In this document: piece by piece, positions 1 to 8,878 of the stretch
Layout: the number at the start of each line of letters is the position of its first letter
Position numbering within the stretch: position 1 is the stretch's first letter
Source: Branchiibius cervicis
GTDB lineage: Bacteria; Actinomycetota; Actinomycetes; Actinomycetales; Dermatophilaceae
Length of the DNA: 64,000 nt
Reading direction: 5' to 3'
Assembly (NCBI RefSeq): GCF_042661605.1
Contig: NZ_JBHSWJ010000002.1
Location: 992,001 to 1,056,000, forward strand
Notes under the pieces: model-generated
What the model was told of the DNA's origin: nothing
Seen by the model: the letters and a program-made list of their open reading frames with translations, nothing else
Database searches by the model: none
Made by a program: the position numbers and the translations under genes

Positions 1-135
1 GGGCGGGTGGGCGTGCGGGCCGTGCTCAACCCGCCACTGGTCGTAGACCGGCTCGGCCGGTATGACCTCCTCGCGCATGAACTCCCACATCGAATCGCAC
101 AATTCCTGTGCCTTCGGGGATAACGCGAAATCCAT
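1..135 (-). CDS. acyl-CoA dehydrogenase, N-terminus only (runs off window)
   Basis: Only the first 45 residues are present; the rest lies beyond base 1. The start ATG at 135-133 has a GAGGAG ribosome-binding site six bases upstream, and the gene follows the kinase gene by 16 bases. The N-terminus reads like the alpha-helical lead of an acyl-CoA dehydrogenase; the segment FMREEVIPAEPVY matches the start typical of the ACAD10/ACAD11-like branch that travels with APH-type kinases. By family knowledge it would be a FAD flavoenzyme acting on a CoA thioester. The link to 4-phosphoacyl-CoA substrates is inferred from its neighbours only. No catalytic residue can be inspected because the C-terminal two thirds are missing. 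Confidence 0.7.
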   Translation of the reverse strand, partial: MDFALSPKAQELCDSMWEFMREEVIPAEPVYDQWRVEHGPHAHPP

Positions 136-151
136 TGCTACTCCTCGTGTT

Positions 152-1176
152 TCATTGATTGTTGCGCAAACGGTCCAGGCCGCGCTCGGCGACCATGCGC
201 ACGGTCCCGGAGAGATCCCCGAAGTCCTGACCGCCCATCACGCCGGCCTTGACCCGGACGTCGATGCCCTGGGCGATGGCGGCCGACTTGAAGTGTGCGA
301 AGGCCTCGTAGAACGGCAGGTGACTGATGTCGCGCCCGCTCACCTCGGCGTACCGGTCGCGCAGTTGTGCACGGGTCGGGAAGCCGGGCAGGTCGACAAC
401 GGTCGGGGTGAGGTCGGACTGGCCCTCTCCGGGTTCGACCCAGTAGAAGAGCAACAGCCCCAGGTCGCTCAGCGGGTCGCCGATAGTGGACATCTCCCAG
501 TCCAGGACTGCAGCCACCCGACCCGGATCGGTGGCATCCATCACGCAGTTGTCGAGACGGAAATCGCCGTGCACGATCGTCGCATCACTTTGCGGGGAAG
601 CGCCTGCGCCAACCGGGCGCGCAACTCCTCCACCGGATGGTCGGTGCTGGAGCGGGTGGCTTCCCACTGTTTGCCCCAGCGCGCCAACTGCCGCTCCATG
701 TAGCCATCGGGCCGGCCGTGCTGGTCGAGACCGACCGCTCGGTAGTCGACGGCGTGCAACGCTGCGAGGGTGTCGACGAGGGCCATGCCCATCTGCTGTC
801 GCTCGGCCTCCGTCGTTGCGTATCCGTCCGGCAACCGGTCGCGAATCACATGTCCCGCAACGCGATTCATCACGTAGAACGGGTAGCCGAGCAGGTCTCC
901 CTCATCGGCCAGGATGATGGTCGGCACCGGGATCGGGGTGTCGGCCAGGGCACGTTGGACTCGCACCTCCCGGCCCATGTCGTGCGCGGTCGCCAGCACG
1001 TTGCCGGACGGCGGCCGCCGGAAGACCAGCTCGCCGGCCGGGCTGGTCAGCAGGTAGGTCAGGTTGGACTTGCCGCCGGAAATCAGCGACGGCGACGGCT
1101 GCGCCCAGCGCTCGTCACCGGTGGCGGTGACGAGCGCCGGACCCAGCCTGGCGACATCAACGAGTGCATCAGCCAT
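152..1176 (-). CDS. APH-family phosphotransferase (ACAD10/11- and LvaA-like kinase), frameshifted
   Basis: About 341 residues once one break is repaired. The start ATG (1176-1174) lies one base after the stop of the acyl-CoA synthetase, so the two are probably translationally coupled. Residues 1-195 carry the small kinase lobe. The frame is lost in the GGGG run at 594-597 (CCCC in the gene), where one extra C restores it. Beyond the break are the APH catalytic loop HGDFRLDN near residue 200 and the metal-binding segment LDWEMSTIGDPLSDLG near 222, which is the signature of the ACAD10/11 kinase domain and of bacterial LvaA. Those relatives phosphorylate the 4-hydroxyl of 4-hydroxyacyl-CoA; the substrate here is inferred, not seen. 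Antibiotic resistance is less likely given the context. Confidence 0.75.
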
Positions 1177-1177
1177 G

Positions 1178-2832
1178 TCAGTCCCGCAGCTCCCGCCGCA
1201 GGATCTTTCCGGTGACGGTTTTGGGCAATTCGTCCAGGATCCGGACCTCTCGCGGGTACTTGTAGGCCGCCATCTGCGATTTGGCGAACTCGATGAGTTC
1301 CTCGGGCGTGACGCTCTCTCCTCGACGAGCGACACGAAGGCCCGCACCGTCTCTCCGCGGTAGTCGTCGGCGACACCGACGACCGCGGCCTCACGCACCG
1401 CCGGATGGGTGTAGAGCACGTCCTCGACCTCACGCGGCCACACCTTGTAGCCCGAGGCGTTGATCATGTCCTTCTTGCGGTCGACCAGGAAGAACCAACC
1501 GTCCTCGGTCATGAAACCCACGTCGCCCGTGCGAAGTTCGCCGCCGGGCAGTGAGGCCGCCGTTGCGTCGGGGCGGTTCCAGTAGCCCGGAACGACCTGC
1601 GGTCCGCTGGTGGCGAACTCGCCGATCTCGCCGAAAGGTACGTCGTTGCCCGCATCGTCGATGACCCGCACCACGGTGTTGTAGACCGGGACCCCGACCG
1701 ACAACGCTCCCGATGCGGGGTCGACCGGTGCCCGGACTCCGCGTGGCACACCGTGCGAAGGGGAGTTGGTCTCCGTGAGCCCGTAGAAGTTGTGGATGTA
1801 GGAACCGAACACCTTCTCCAGTCGGTCCGCCACCGCCGGCGCAACCGGGGCTCCGCCGGTGTAGAGCACCTTGAACGAGGCGAAGTCCTCCGGGGTGGCG
1901 CCCGGAGCGGCCGCCAGCGCCAGGAAGGCGGTGATGGCCGCGATGGTGAACGCCGGTCGGTGTTCCTTGATCGCATCGAGCATCACACTGGGCTCGAAGC
2001 GATGGGCCAACACCAGCGGGCCGGGCAGCAGGAACGCGATCATGACTGCGCCGACCAGTCCTGTGATGTGGAACAGCGGCGCAATCGCCAGCACCGGGTC
2101 ACCCTGCTCCAGATGCATCCAGTCCCGGTAGGTCTGAGCATTGAAGGCCAGGTTGCCGTGGGTGTTCATCGCGCCCTTGGGCTGGCCGGTGGTGCCCGAG
2201 GTGTAGGTCAGTACGGCGAGGTCCCCGGCCGCCAGGCCGGGATCGGGCAGCTGCCGACCGGAGTACTGGGCCACCAGCGAGTCCAGGTCGAGGGTGTCCT
2301 CCGGTGTGTGCTTGGTCGTCCCGCCGAGAACGCGCTCGTCGTTGCGGCTCTGGTGATCCAGGGACGAACAGGTGATGACTGTACGGATCGTGCTGTCCGG
2401 GCCGGCGATCACGTCCTTGACCACCTGGTCGTACAGATCATCGAGGCACAGCAGTGCGGTTGCTCCGGAGTCGCTGAGCAGGTAGGTCAACTCGCGGACC
2501 TTGTTCATCGGATTGATCGCGACGGCGGCACCGCCGGCCTTCCAGGTTCCCACCAGGCCGATGACGAAGGCGGGGTCGTTCTGCACATAGATCCCTACCC
2601 GGTCGCCACGTTGCAACCCGTGGTCCAACAACGCAGCCGCGAATGCGGTACTCGCAGCGTCGAGTTCGGCGTAGGTCATGGACTGGTCGAAGTACTGGAC
2701 GGCGTCCATCTGCGGTGCCCGCCGCACGGCGGCGTCGAAGATGGCCAGCCCGGTGTCGAAGTCCTGGGCGATGTCACCCGGCTGCCCCTCCTCGTACAGG
2801 GGCAGCCAGGGACGGTCGGCGTAGCTCACCAT
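1178..2832 (-). CDS. acyl-CoA synthetase (AMP-forming), frameshifted near C-terminus
   Basis: About 551 residues. This ANL-superfamily ligase would activate a carboxylic acid to its CoA thioester through an acyl-adenylate. It carries the P-loop TYTSGTTGQPKGA near residue 208, the A5 motif YGLTET, the A7 motif TGDVGF and the A8 hinge DRKKDMINASGYK. One base is lost near 1318 in a GAG repeat; in the repaired frame the C-terminal catalytic lysine motif KTVTGKILRREL appears and the stop falls at 1178, directly before the kinase start. Read without repair it would fuse into the kinase, which is an artefact. It starts 10 bases after the cyclase-family gene ends. Substrate chain length cannot be read from the sequence. 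Confidence 0.85.
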
Positions 2833-2842
2833 CAGTCGCGGC

Positions 2843-3808
2843 CTACTTGATGGCCAGCGGGTTGACCGGGGAGCCGGCGGCCTTGGCCACGTTGAGCGGC
2901 GCAGCGGCGTACATGAAGGTGTAGCGCTTGTCGCCGGCGCAGTCGTCGGCCAGGCCCTCCAGGTCGGCGATCTCGGTGAGGGTGACTCCGAGGTTGCGCA
3001 TCAGCGCGCTGTGCAGCACCAGCGCCACTCCGTTGTTGGGGTCGGTGGTGACCTCGTTGGCGATGGTGTCGGTGACCAGGTTGGGGATCTCCATGTCCTG
3101 GAACCACTGCACCAACTCGGGGGAGTAGACCAGGCCGGGCTCGTTGAAGCCCTCGTAGAACGATTCGCCCTCGTCGAAGAACAGCTGCAGGAAGTTGGTC
3201 CGGATGACCAGGATGTCGCGCGGCTTGATCTCGGTGCCTTGTGCCGCGGCGCAGGCGATCAGGTCCTCGTGGGTGAAGGTCTCACCCTTGTCCAGGGTCT
3301 TCTTGCCCCGGAAGCGGGCCATGTCCAGCAGGATGCCGCGCCCCACGACGCCGCGCTCGGCGATCGGCTGCACGCTGGCCTTGTCCAGCCCGCCGACCGT
3401 GGTCCGCGCGTCGTAGCCGTTCCAGATCTTCCCGTCGTACCAGAGGTGGCCCAGCGCGTCGTACTGGGTGGAACCCTGCAGGAACGCGTTGATCTTGTCG
3501 TCGGCGTAGTGCAGGCCGCCGGGGTAGTCCGGCGCCCCGTCCCCGTCCCAGCTCGACTCGTCCAGGATCTGGGTGCGCTCGGCGGGCGTGCGGCCCGGCC
3601 ACACCGGGTCCCCCTTGGGGTCGCCGATGATGCGCTGCAGGGTGAAGACCTTGCCGTCCTTGACCTCGGCGACGCCGCGCAGGACCTCCGCGGCGGTCAG
3701 GTAGTTCAACGCGCCGACCTCGTCGTCCGCACCCCACTTTCCCCAGTTCGTCGGGGCGTCGGCGAGAAGTTCGGTGAGTTCGGGAACGGTTTCCGGTGCC
3801 TGCGTCAT
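2843..3808 (-). CDS. cyclase-family (kynurenine formamidase-like) metal-dependent hydrolase
   Basis: The gene encodes 321 residues. The ATG at 3808-3806 is chosen over an upstream in-frame start because a GGAGG site sits seven bases before it. The protein resembles the cyclase family PF04199, with a metal-site segment STQYDALGHLWYDG around residues 110-125 in place of the usual HxGTHxDxxxH, and a later HEDL and RTNF. Members hydrolyse amide, ester or cyclic substrates with a divalent metal. It is the first gene of the minus-strand catabolic operon and is divergent from the double-HTH regulator. A role in opening a lactone, or in releasing the acid that the ligase activates, is possible but speculative. 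Confidence 0.7.
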   Translation of the reverse strand: MTQAPETVPELTELLADAPTNWGKWGADDEVGALNYLTAAEVLRGVAEVKDGKVFTLQRIIGDPKGDPVWPGRTPAERTQILDESSWDGDGAPDYPGGLHYADDKINAFLQGSTQYDALGHLWYDGKIWNGYDARTTVGGLDKASVQPIAERGVVGRGILLDMARFRGKKTLDKGETFTHEDLIACAAAQGTEIKPRDILVIRTNFLQLFFDEGESFYEGFNEPGLVYSPELVQWFQDMEIPNLVTDTIANEVTTDPNNGVALVLHSALMRNLGVTLTEIADLEGLADDCAGDKRYTFMYAAAPLNVAKAAGSPVNPLAIK

Positions 3809-3855
3809 TGCGTGCCTCCATCGGCAAGTCGTGAACGTCTCACTCAGCCAGTCAA

Positions 3856-3992
3856 TCACCACATGATGAACATGGTGAGTGATCGTTCGGTTTGTTCAGG
3901 TGTGATCAGTGTCACGAGGACGAGAGGTCATTGTCAACGTAGGTGGCGAATCTTCTCAGTCACGGCGTAGGATTGTTCACCATGGCTGAACA
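3856..3992. promoter_or_regulatory. divergent control region with four TGTTCA/TGAACA hexamers
   Basis: The spacer between the cyclase gene and the regulator holds TGAACA at 3867-3872, TGTTCA at 3893-3898, TGTTCA at 3974-3979 and TGAACA at 3987-3992. The last two form TGTTCA-N7-TGAACA across the regulator's start codon. A second inverted repeat, TCACCA-N11-TGGTGA, lies at 3856-3878. These look like half-sites for the adjacent regulator; binding is inferred. Confidence 0.45.
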
Positions 3993-4923
3993 CCACGGGC
4001 GCGTGGCCGACGTTGCGGCGGCGCCGTCCGGCGTGGGCGCAGCGATCCGTCGGGCGCGGCGCAGTGCGAGCCTGTCGCTGCGTGGGCTGGCCGCCGAGCT
4101 GGGCGTCAGCCCGGCCACCATGAGCGCCCTGGAGAACGACCTGACGCCGGTGACCGTTCAACGGCTCATCGCCATTGCCGATGCGCTCGGCGTCGATCCG
4201 GCGGGCATTGTGGCCGACGCCGGTCCTGACACGGTGGAGACACCGCAGCCGGCCTTCGCGGTGGTCGCCTCCGGGCGCGATGTCGCTGACTGGAGGCACT
4301 TCGGTCCGCTCGCCGTGGATCCCGTGCTCGCCGCGGCCATCCGGGTGTTCGTGCGCACCGGTTACCACGGCGCCACGATGCGGATGATCGCACTGGAGGC
4401 CGGCATGAGCGTGGCGGGGGTGTACCACCACTACGACAGCAAGTACGCCCTCCTGGTGACCGGCCTGGACCGCACCATGGGCGAGTTGCGCCCCCGGGTC
4501 GAAGCGGCCCGGGACAGCGGGGCTGACCCGGTGGAGCGGTTCAGCAACATTGTGGAGGCATTGGCTCTCTTCCACACCTACTACGGCGATCTGGCGTTGA
4601 TCGGAGCCAGCGAGATGCGCAGCCTCGATCCCACGCATCGTGCTCGAATCGCTAGGCTGCGCAACGAGATTCAGTACCTGATGGATGAACAGGTCCAGCA
4701 GGCAAGGAAACTGGGCCTACTGAAGGCCAGGGACTGGCACGACGCCGGCCGGGCGGTCTCCACCATGTGCACCTCGCTGCCGCAGTGGTTCAAGCTGGGC
4801 GGAGCGTCCAGTCCGGAACAGATCGCCCGGGAGTACGCGAGGTTCGCCCTGGGAATGATGCAGTACGACGCGGCCGCGCATGCGGCGTATCGCGCGAAAA
4901 TATCTGACGAGCAAGGAGATTGA
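3982..4923 (+). CDS. transcriptional regulator with fused XRE and TetR DNA-binding domains
   Basis: The gene encodes 313 residues. Residues about 14-72 form an XRE-type helix-turn-helix (LAAELGVSPATMSALEND). After a short linker, residues about 98-150 form a TetR-type N-terminal domain (MRMIALEAGMSVAGVYHHYD) followed by an all-helical TetR ligand-binding half. Two DNA-binding domains in one chain is unusual but known in actinobacterial catabolic regulators. The ATG at 3982 is preferred over a GTG at 3943 because an AGGA lies upstream and it begins just before the conserved XRE fold. It is divergent from the acyl-CoA operon and coupled to the SDR gene, so it probably represses both in response to an acid or acyl-CoA. 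Confidence 0.85.
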   Translation: MAEHHGRVADVAAAPSGVGAAIRRARRSASLSLRGLAAELGVSPATMSALENDLTPVTVQRLIAIADALGVDPAGIVADAGPDTVETPQPAFAVVASGRDVADWRHFGPLAVDPVLAAAIRVFVRTGYHGATMRMIALEAGMSVAGVYHHYDSKYALLVTGLDRTMGELRPRVEAARDSGADPVERFSNIVEALALFHTYYGDLALIGASEMRSLDPTHRARIARLRNEIQYLMDEQVQQARKLGLLKARDWHDAGRAVSTMCTSLPQWFKLGGASSPEQIAREYARFALGMMQYDAAAHAAYRAKISDEQGD

Positions 4924-4924
4924 C

Positions 4925-5731
4925 GTGCACATAGATGGTTCGGTTGCGATCGTGACGGGAGCCGGCGGCGGGATCGGTGCTGCCCTGGTCAAGGAGTTGG
5001 TGGCTCGCGGAGCGCGGGTGGTGGCGACCGACCTGGACCCCGATGCACTGGCCGCGGCCGTTCCGGCCGCGGACGCGGTGCGGACGCTACCGGGGGATGC
5101 GAGCAGTACCAACGACATCCGTGCCGCCATCGACGTGGCCGAGCGGGAGTTCGGGCCGGTTGATCTGTACGCCGCGAACGCCGGAGTGCTGCGCGGGTTC
5201 GAGCCCGATGTGAAGCCCACCGACTGGGATCTGTCCTGGCAGGTCAACGTGATGGCTCACGTCCGGGCGGCGGAGTTGCTGCTGCCGGGCTGGCTCGAAC
5301 GCGGCAACGGGCATTTCCTGTCCACCGCATCTGCGGCGGGACTACTGACCCAACTGGGCAGCCCGACGTACTCCGTGACCAAACACGCCGCGGTGGCGCA
5401 CGCCGAGTGGTTGGCCGCGACGTACGGCGATCGGGGCGTCGGGGTGACCTGCTTGTGTCCCATGGGCGTGGACACCGCCATGGTTCGTGACGGGCTGGCT
5501 TCGGACGACCCAGTCGTGCAGGCAGGTACCGCGGCCGTGACGTCCGCGGGCGACGTATTGAGTCCGGAAGTCGTTGCGCGAGAGGCGATCCAGGGCGTCA
5601 TCGACGGCGGATTCCTGGTGCTCCCGCATCCGGAGGTCGGGACATACCGGGAACGCAAGGCGGCGGACATCGACCGGTGGATCGCCGGCATGCAGCGCTA
5701 CCGGCGTGATCTGGAGGGCCGGGCGGGCTAG
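4925..5731 (+). CDS. short-chain dehydrogenase/reductase
   Basis: The gene encodes 268 residues. Start GTG lies one base after the regulator's stop and has AAGGAGA six bases upstream; longer in-frame starts would run inside the regulator. The classical SDR features are present: the NAD(P)-binding motif TGAGGGIG near residues 11-18, an acidic residue in LDP at the end of beta2 suggesting NAD(H), NAG near 86, the catalytic serine in STASAA near 140 and YSVTK near 153-157. It would oxidise or reduce a hydroxyl/keto pair. By analogy with LvaD it could interconvert a 4-keto and a 4-hydroxyacyl-CoA, but this rests on context alone. Its stop overlaps the cupin gene's stop in the shared bases CTAG. 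Confidence 0.85.
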   Translation: MHIDGSVAIVTGAGGGIGAALVKELVARGARVVATDLDPDALAAAVPAADAVRTLPGDASSTNDIRAAIDVAEREFGPVDLYAANAGVLRGFEPDVKPTDWDLSWQVNVMAHVRAAELLLPGWLERGNGHFLSTASAAGLLTQLGSPTYSVTKHAAVAHAEWLAATYGDRGVGVTCLCPMGVDTAMVRDGLASDDPVVQAGTAAVTSAGDVLSPEVVAREAIQGVIDGGFLVLPHPEVGTYRERKAADIDRWIAGMQRYRRDLEGRAG

Positions 5732-6063
5732 CTCAGGGACTTGGCGACGGTCAGCAGCACCACCGAGTCCTCCAGCGCGGTCAGCGAGTGTCGCGTCGGC
5801 GGGATGGTGAGATGATCACCGGTCGCACCGTCCCACCTGGTGTCGGCGGTGGCGAGTCGCACCCGACCGGACAGGACGATCAGGGTGGCCTCGCCGGGAC
5901 TGTCGTGCTCGTCCAGGGCACTGTCGGCAGTCAGGGCCAGCACCGTCTGGCGCAGCATGTGCTCGTGACCGCCGTAGACCGTCCGCGCACTGCGACCACT
6001 GCGGGCGGCTTCGGCATCGGCCAGCAGCTCCCGGCCGAGTGCAGTGAGCGATCTCTTCTCCAC
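5728..6063 (-). CDS. small cupin-domain protein
   Basis: The gene encodes 111 residues from a GTG start with GGAGA upstream. The centre (residues 35-105) reads as a single cupin barrel: a histidine-containing strand EHMLRQTVLAL, SPGEATLIVLSGRVRL with a glutamate and the conserved PG, and GDHLTIPPTRHSLTALED with a late histidine. Such one-domain cupins bind metals or small ligands and act as enzymes or sensors. A possible metal set is the early histidine, the glutamate and the late histidine, but the motif is loose. It ends tail to tail with the SDR, sharing the last four bases, so it is a separate transcription unit. Function unknown. Confidence 0.6.
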   Translation of the reverse strand: MEKRSLTALGRELLADAEAARSGRSARTVYGGHEHMLRQTVLALTADSALDEHDSPGEATLIVLSGRVRLATADTRWDGATGDHLTIPPTRHSLTALEDSVVLLTVAKSLS

Positions 6064-6134
6064 GGGGATCTCCTTCGGTTTCGATCAGCCGTGTCGAGTC
6101 TAGGAGAGCGTGATCATCGCGGCGGGTCATGCAG

Positions 6135-6208
<74 letters not shown>

Positions 6209-6234
6209 TGGGCGCGTTCAGTGTAGAGGCGCGG

Positions 6235-7535
6235 TCAGGTGAACAGCGCTTCGCCCACGTAGTGCCCGGCGGCAGGGGCAGGTGGTACCGCGAACAGTCC
6301 GGAGCCGATGTGCGAGATGTACTCGTTCAGCCGGTCCGAGGAGCCCAGCTTGCGCTGCAGCGTCACGAAATGGTCGGGGTCGTTCATGTACGCGATGAAC
6401 AGAAGGCCAGCGTCCAGCTGTCCGTACTGGTTGATGCCGTCGGTGTAGTTGTAGCCCCGGCGCAGAATCTTGACCCCACCGTTGTTCTCGTGAGCGGCGA
6501 GGGCGATGTGGGAGGTGGCCGGGATGGCCAGGCCGTCGACGGTTCCGGTCTTGTGGAAGTCGGGGGTGTCGAACTCCTTGGTGCCCGACAGCGGTGCACC
6601 CTCGTCCTTGGTACGCCCGAAGACGTGCTGCTGGTCGCTTACAGGGTCTGCGTCCCAGATCTCGATGTCCATCTCGATCTTGCGCACCACCTGATAGGTC
6701 CCGCCCTCCAGCCATTTCTGGTCGGCGCCCGCGATGGTGACGAATTTCGCGCGGTCCGCCTCTTCGGTGATGTTGCGGGTGCCGTCCTTGAACCCCATCA
6801 GGTTGCGCGGGGTGTACTGACCGGCACCGGCCGACGCGCGGCCGAATCCCATCACGCTCCAATGGGTTTCGGCGGTTCCGCGGACCATGCGGGCCAGGTT
6901 CCGGATCGCGTGGTAGGCGACCTGGGGGTCGTCGGCGCACGCTTGGAGCGAGAGGTCACCGTCGGTCAGGGCCGGCTGCAGCGAATCCGAGGGCAGGTCG
7001 GGTAGATCGGTCAGCAGGGCCGGCCGCTTGTCCTTCAGGCCGAAGCGATCATCGAACAATGACGGACCCAGACCGATCGTGACCGTCAGACTGGCCGGGT
7101 CGAGGTTGAAGGCCTCGCCGGTGTCGGGTGCCACCGCTCCGGCCCGGGTGGGCTCGACGGCCCCGATCGATTTGCCCTGCGTCAGTTGGGCGATGGCCGC
7201 CGACCAGCGTGCAAGCAGGGTCTGCAGATCCGTGGCCGTGGTGCCGGCGACCATCGTGAAGGTCATGAAGAGAGCGTGCCGCTGCGGCGCAGTGAAGACC
7301 CCGGCCTGCATACCTGATCCGTAGAAGGGGTGCGACTGGGACAGGTCGACGGTGTCGCGGTCAACTTCCTGGTCGGACTCGCCGATGGTGTTCGGCCGCC
7401 CGGTCATGGCCCATGCGCTCCCGCCAACCGCCAGGGCACCGACGGCCGCGCCGCCGGCGGCGCCCTGCACCAACCGGCGACGCGACAGGCCGCGGTCCTC
7501 GCCCGGGGGTGTCTGCGGGTCAGGGGGTTACTCAT
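6235..7535 (-). CDS. efeB: Dyp-type deferrochelatase/peroxidase EfeB, frameshifted at the Tat signal
   Basis: About 433 residues. This is the haem peroxidase of the EfeUOB ferrous-iron uptake system, exported by the Tat pathway. The uninterrupted frame starts only at 7473. Upstream, a GGGGG run at 7523-7527 (CCCCC in the gene) has lost one base; repair joins a start ATG at 7535-7533 to a signal peptide with SRRRLVQGAA followed by a hydrophobic core. The mature part has the Dyp motif GFKDGTRN near residue 235 and the region TSHIALAAHE-N-GG-LRRGYNY carrying the proximal haem histidine and distal arginine. It lies downstream of efeU and efeO in the same direction and shares their iron control. 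Confidence 0.92.
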
Positions 7536-7576
7536 AGCTCCATTGTCCTACTGTGCGGTCATCGCTTCGCACGCAT

Positions 7577-8830
7577 CTACTGCGCGGTGGCGACCTTTTC
7601 GGCAATCCGGGACAGCGGGTCCTGCAGCCCCTGCACGGTCTTGCTCAAGGAAGGGGCGTCGGTTGCCCGCAGCTGCGGCGTCCACGCCTTGAACCCGCCC
7701 AGTGCACTGTCGTCGCGGTACTTCTCCAACGCCGCCTCGACGTTCTTGAACTGGGTCGCCACCTGTGTCGACAACGTGGGATCGATCTTGTCCAGACCCG
7801 GCTTGAGGTAGGCGAACGCCTGTTGGGCACCCTCCACGTTGGAGGCGAAGTCGACCAGGTCCAGGTGACTGAACGACTCCTCCTCACCCTTGATCTTGTT
7901 GCTCTGCACCTCTTCTAGGAGGCTGGCGGCGCCGTTGGCCAGATCCTCCGGCTTGTAGGTCAGCGACTTGGCCAATTGCGCAAGGGTGCCGACGTTCTTC
8001 TGCAGGTTGGCCGCGTAGGTCTTGGTCTGGTCGGTGATCTTGCCGCCCTGCCACAGGTCGCGCTCGATGGCGTGGAAACCGGACCAGCCGACGGCCGGGT
8101 CCAGGTTGGAGGCGCGCATGTCGATCAGGTAGTCGAGGTTGAACTTGTTGTCGGTGGCGTTCTTACCCGGCAGCACGAAGCCCTCGACGTCGGATTCGAT
8201 TTTCTCGTAGAAGGGCCGAGCCTTGGCGTACGCCTCCTTGGCCTTGGCGAGATCCCCGGAGTCGACCGCGGCTTTGAGGTTGTCGACGGCCACGATCATG
8301 TCGGCGAGCGTGTTGGCGACGTAGGTCCCGTAGCCCTTGGTGCCGTCGGCCAGCAACTGCTGGGTGGTGCTGGCGCCGGTGCTGGCGGCCGTCCCGGTCA
8401 CGGTGAAGGTCTTGTTCTCCGTGGTCGCCCCCGGGCAGTAGATCTGGTACTGCCCGCCGGTGAGGGTCAACGTGAAGCTGGTCGCAGCCAGTCCGGGTGC
8501 CAGATTCTCCTTCTCCCCGAGGATCCGCTCCTGGCTGAGCAACTCGACCTCGCTGATGCCGGGCGCGCTCTCGTTCTTGACCGTGAAGGTGATCGGACCG
8601 GCCGCCGCCGACGCGTGGTCGACCGCGCAGTCGTTGTCCTTGAGCGTGATCGCGATCTGTGCCGCTCCGTTCTTCACCGGTGCCCCGGTCGCGGCGCTGC
8701 CGGAGGATGCCGGGGTGTCGCTCGTGTCGGAGCCGCCCCCGGTGGAACCAGCCGAACCGCAGGCAGCCAACGCGGTGCACAGGGCGGCGCCTGCCACGGC
8801 CACGGTTGCTGAACGGGGGAACGAGGACAT
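7577..8830 (-). CDS. efeO: iron uptake lipoprotein EfeO (cupredoxin plus M75 domain)
   Basis: The gene encodes 417 residues. The N-terminus is a lipoprotein signal with lipobox LAAC near residues 22-25 and a Ser/Gly/Thr-rich tether. Residues about 55-150 form a cupredoxin-like domain (DNDCAVDH, YQIYCPG). The remainder is an M75/imelysin-type domain with the metal motif HAIE near residue 250, as expected for EfeO. The protein is anchored outside the membrane and would present iron to the EfeU permease, with EfeB oxidising it. It sits between efeU (48 bases upstream) and efeB (42 bases downstream) in the usual efeUOB order. Length and domain order match full-length actinobacterial EfeO. Confidence 0.95.
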   Translation of the reverse strand: MSSFPRSATVAVAGAALCTALAACGSAGSTGGGSDTSDTPASSGSAATGAPVKNGAAQIAITLKDNDCAVDHASAAAGPITFTVKNESAPGISEVELLSQERILGEKENLAPGLAATSFTLTLTGGQYQIYCPGATTENKTFTVTGTAASTGASTTQQLLADGTKGYGTYVANTLADMIVAVDNLKAAVDSGDLAKAKEAYAKARPFYEKIESDVEGFVLPGKNATDNKFNLDYLIDMRASNLDPAVGWSGFHAIERDLWQGGKITDQTKTYAANLQKNVGTLAQLAKSLTYKPEDLANGAASLLEEVQSNKIKGEEESFSHLDLVDFASNVEGAQQAFAYLKPGLDKIDPTLSTQVATQFKNVEAALEKYRDDSALGGFKAWTPQLRATDAPSLSKTVQGLQDPLSRIAEKVATAQ

Positions 8831-8878
8831 GCGTTTACTCCTTGGTGATGGCGGCAGGTCGTGCCGTCGGCTGGTGCG

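Noticed and set aside
152..1176. Aminoglycoside resistance gene
   Set aside because: The APH fold is present, but the LDWE-STIGDPLSDL signature and the acyl-CoA neighbours fit the ACAD10/11-type kinases instead.
541..2832. A single synthetase-kinase fusion protein
   Set aside because: The fusion exists only because a base is missing near 1318. The repaired ligase ends at 1178 with its normal C-terminal lysine motif and the kinase has its own ATG.
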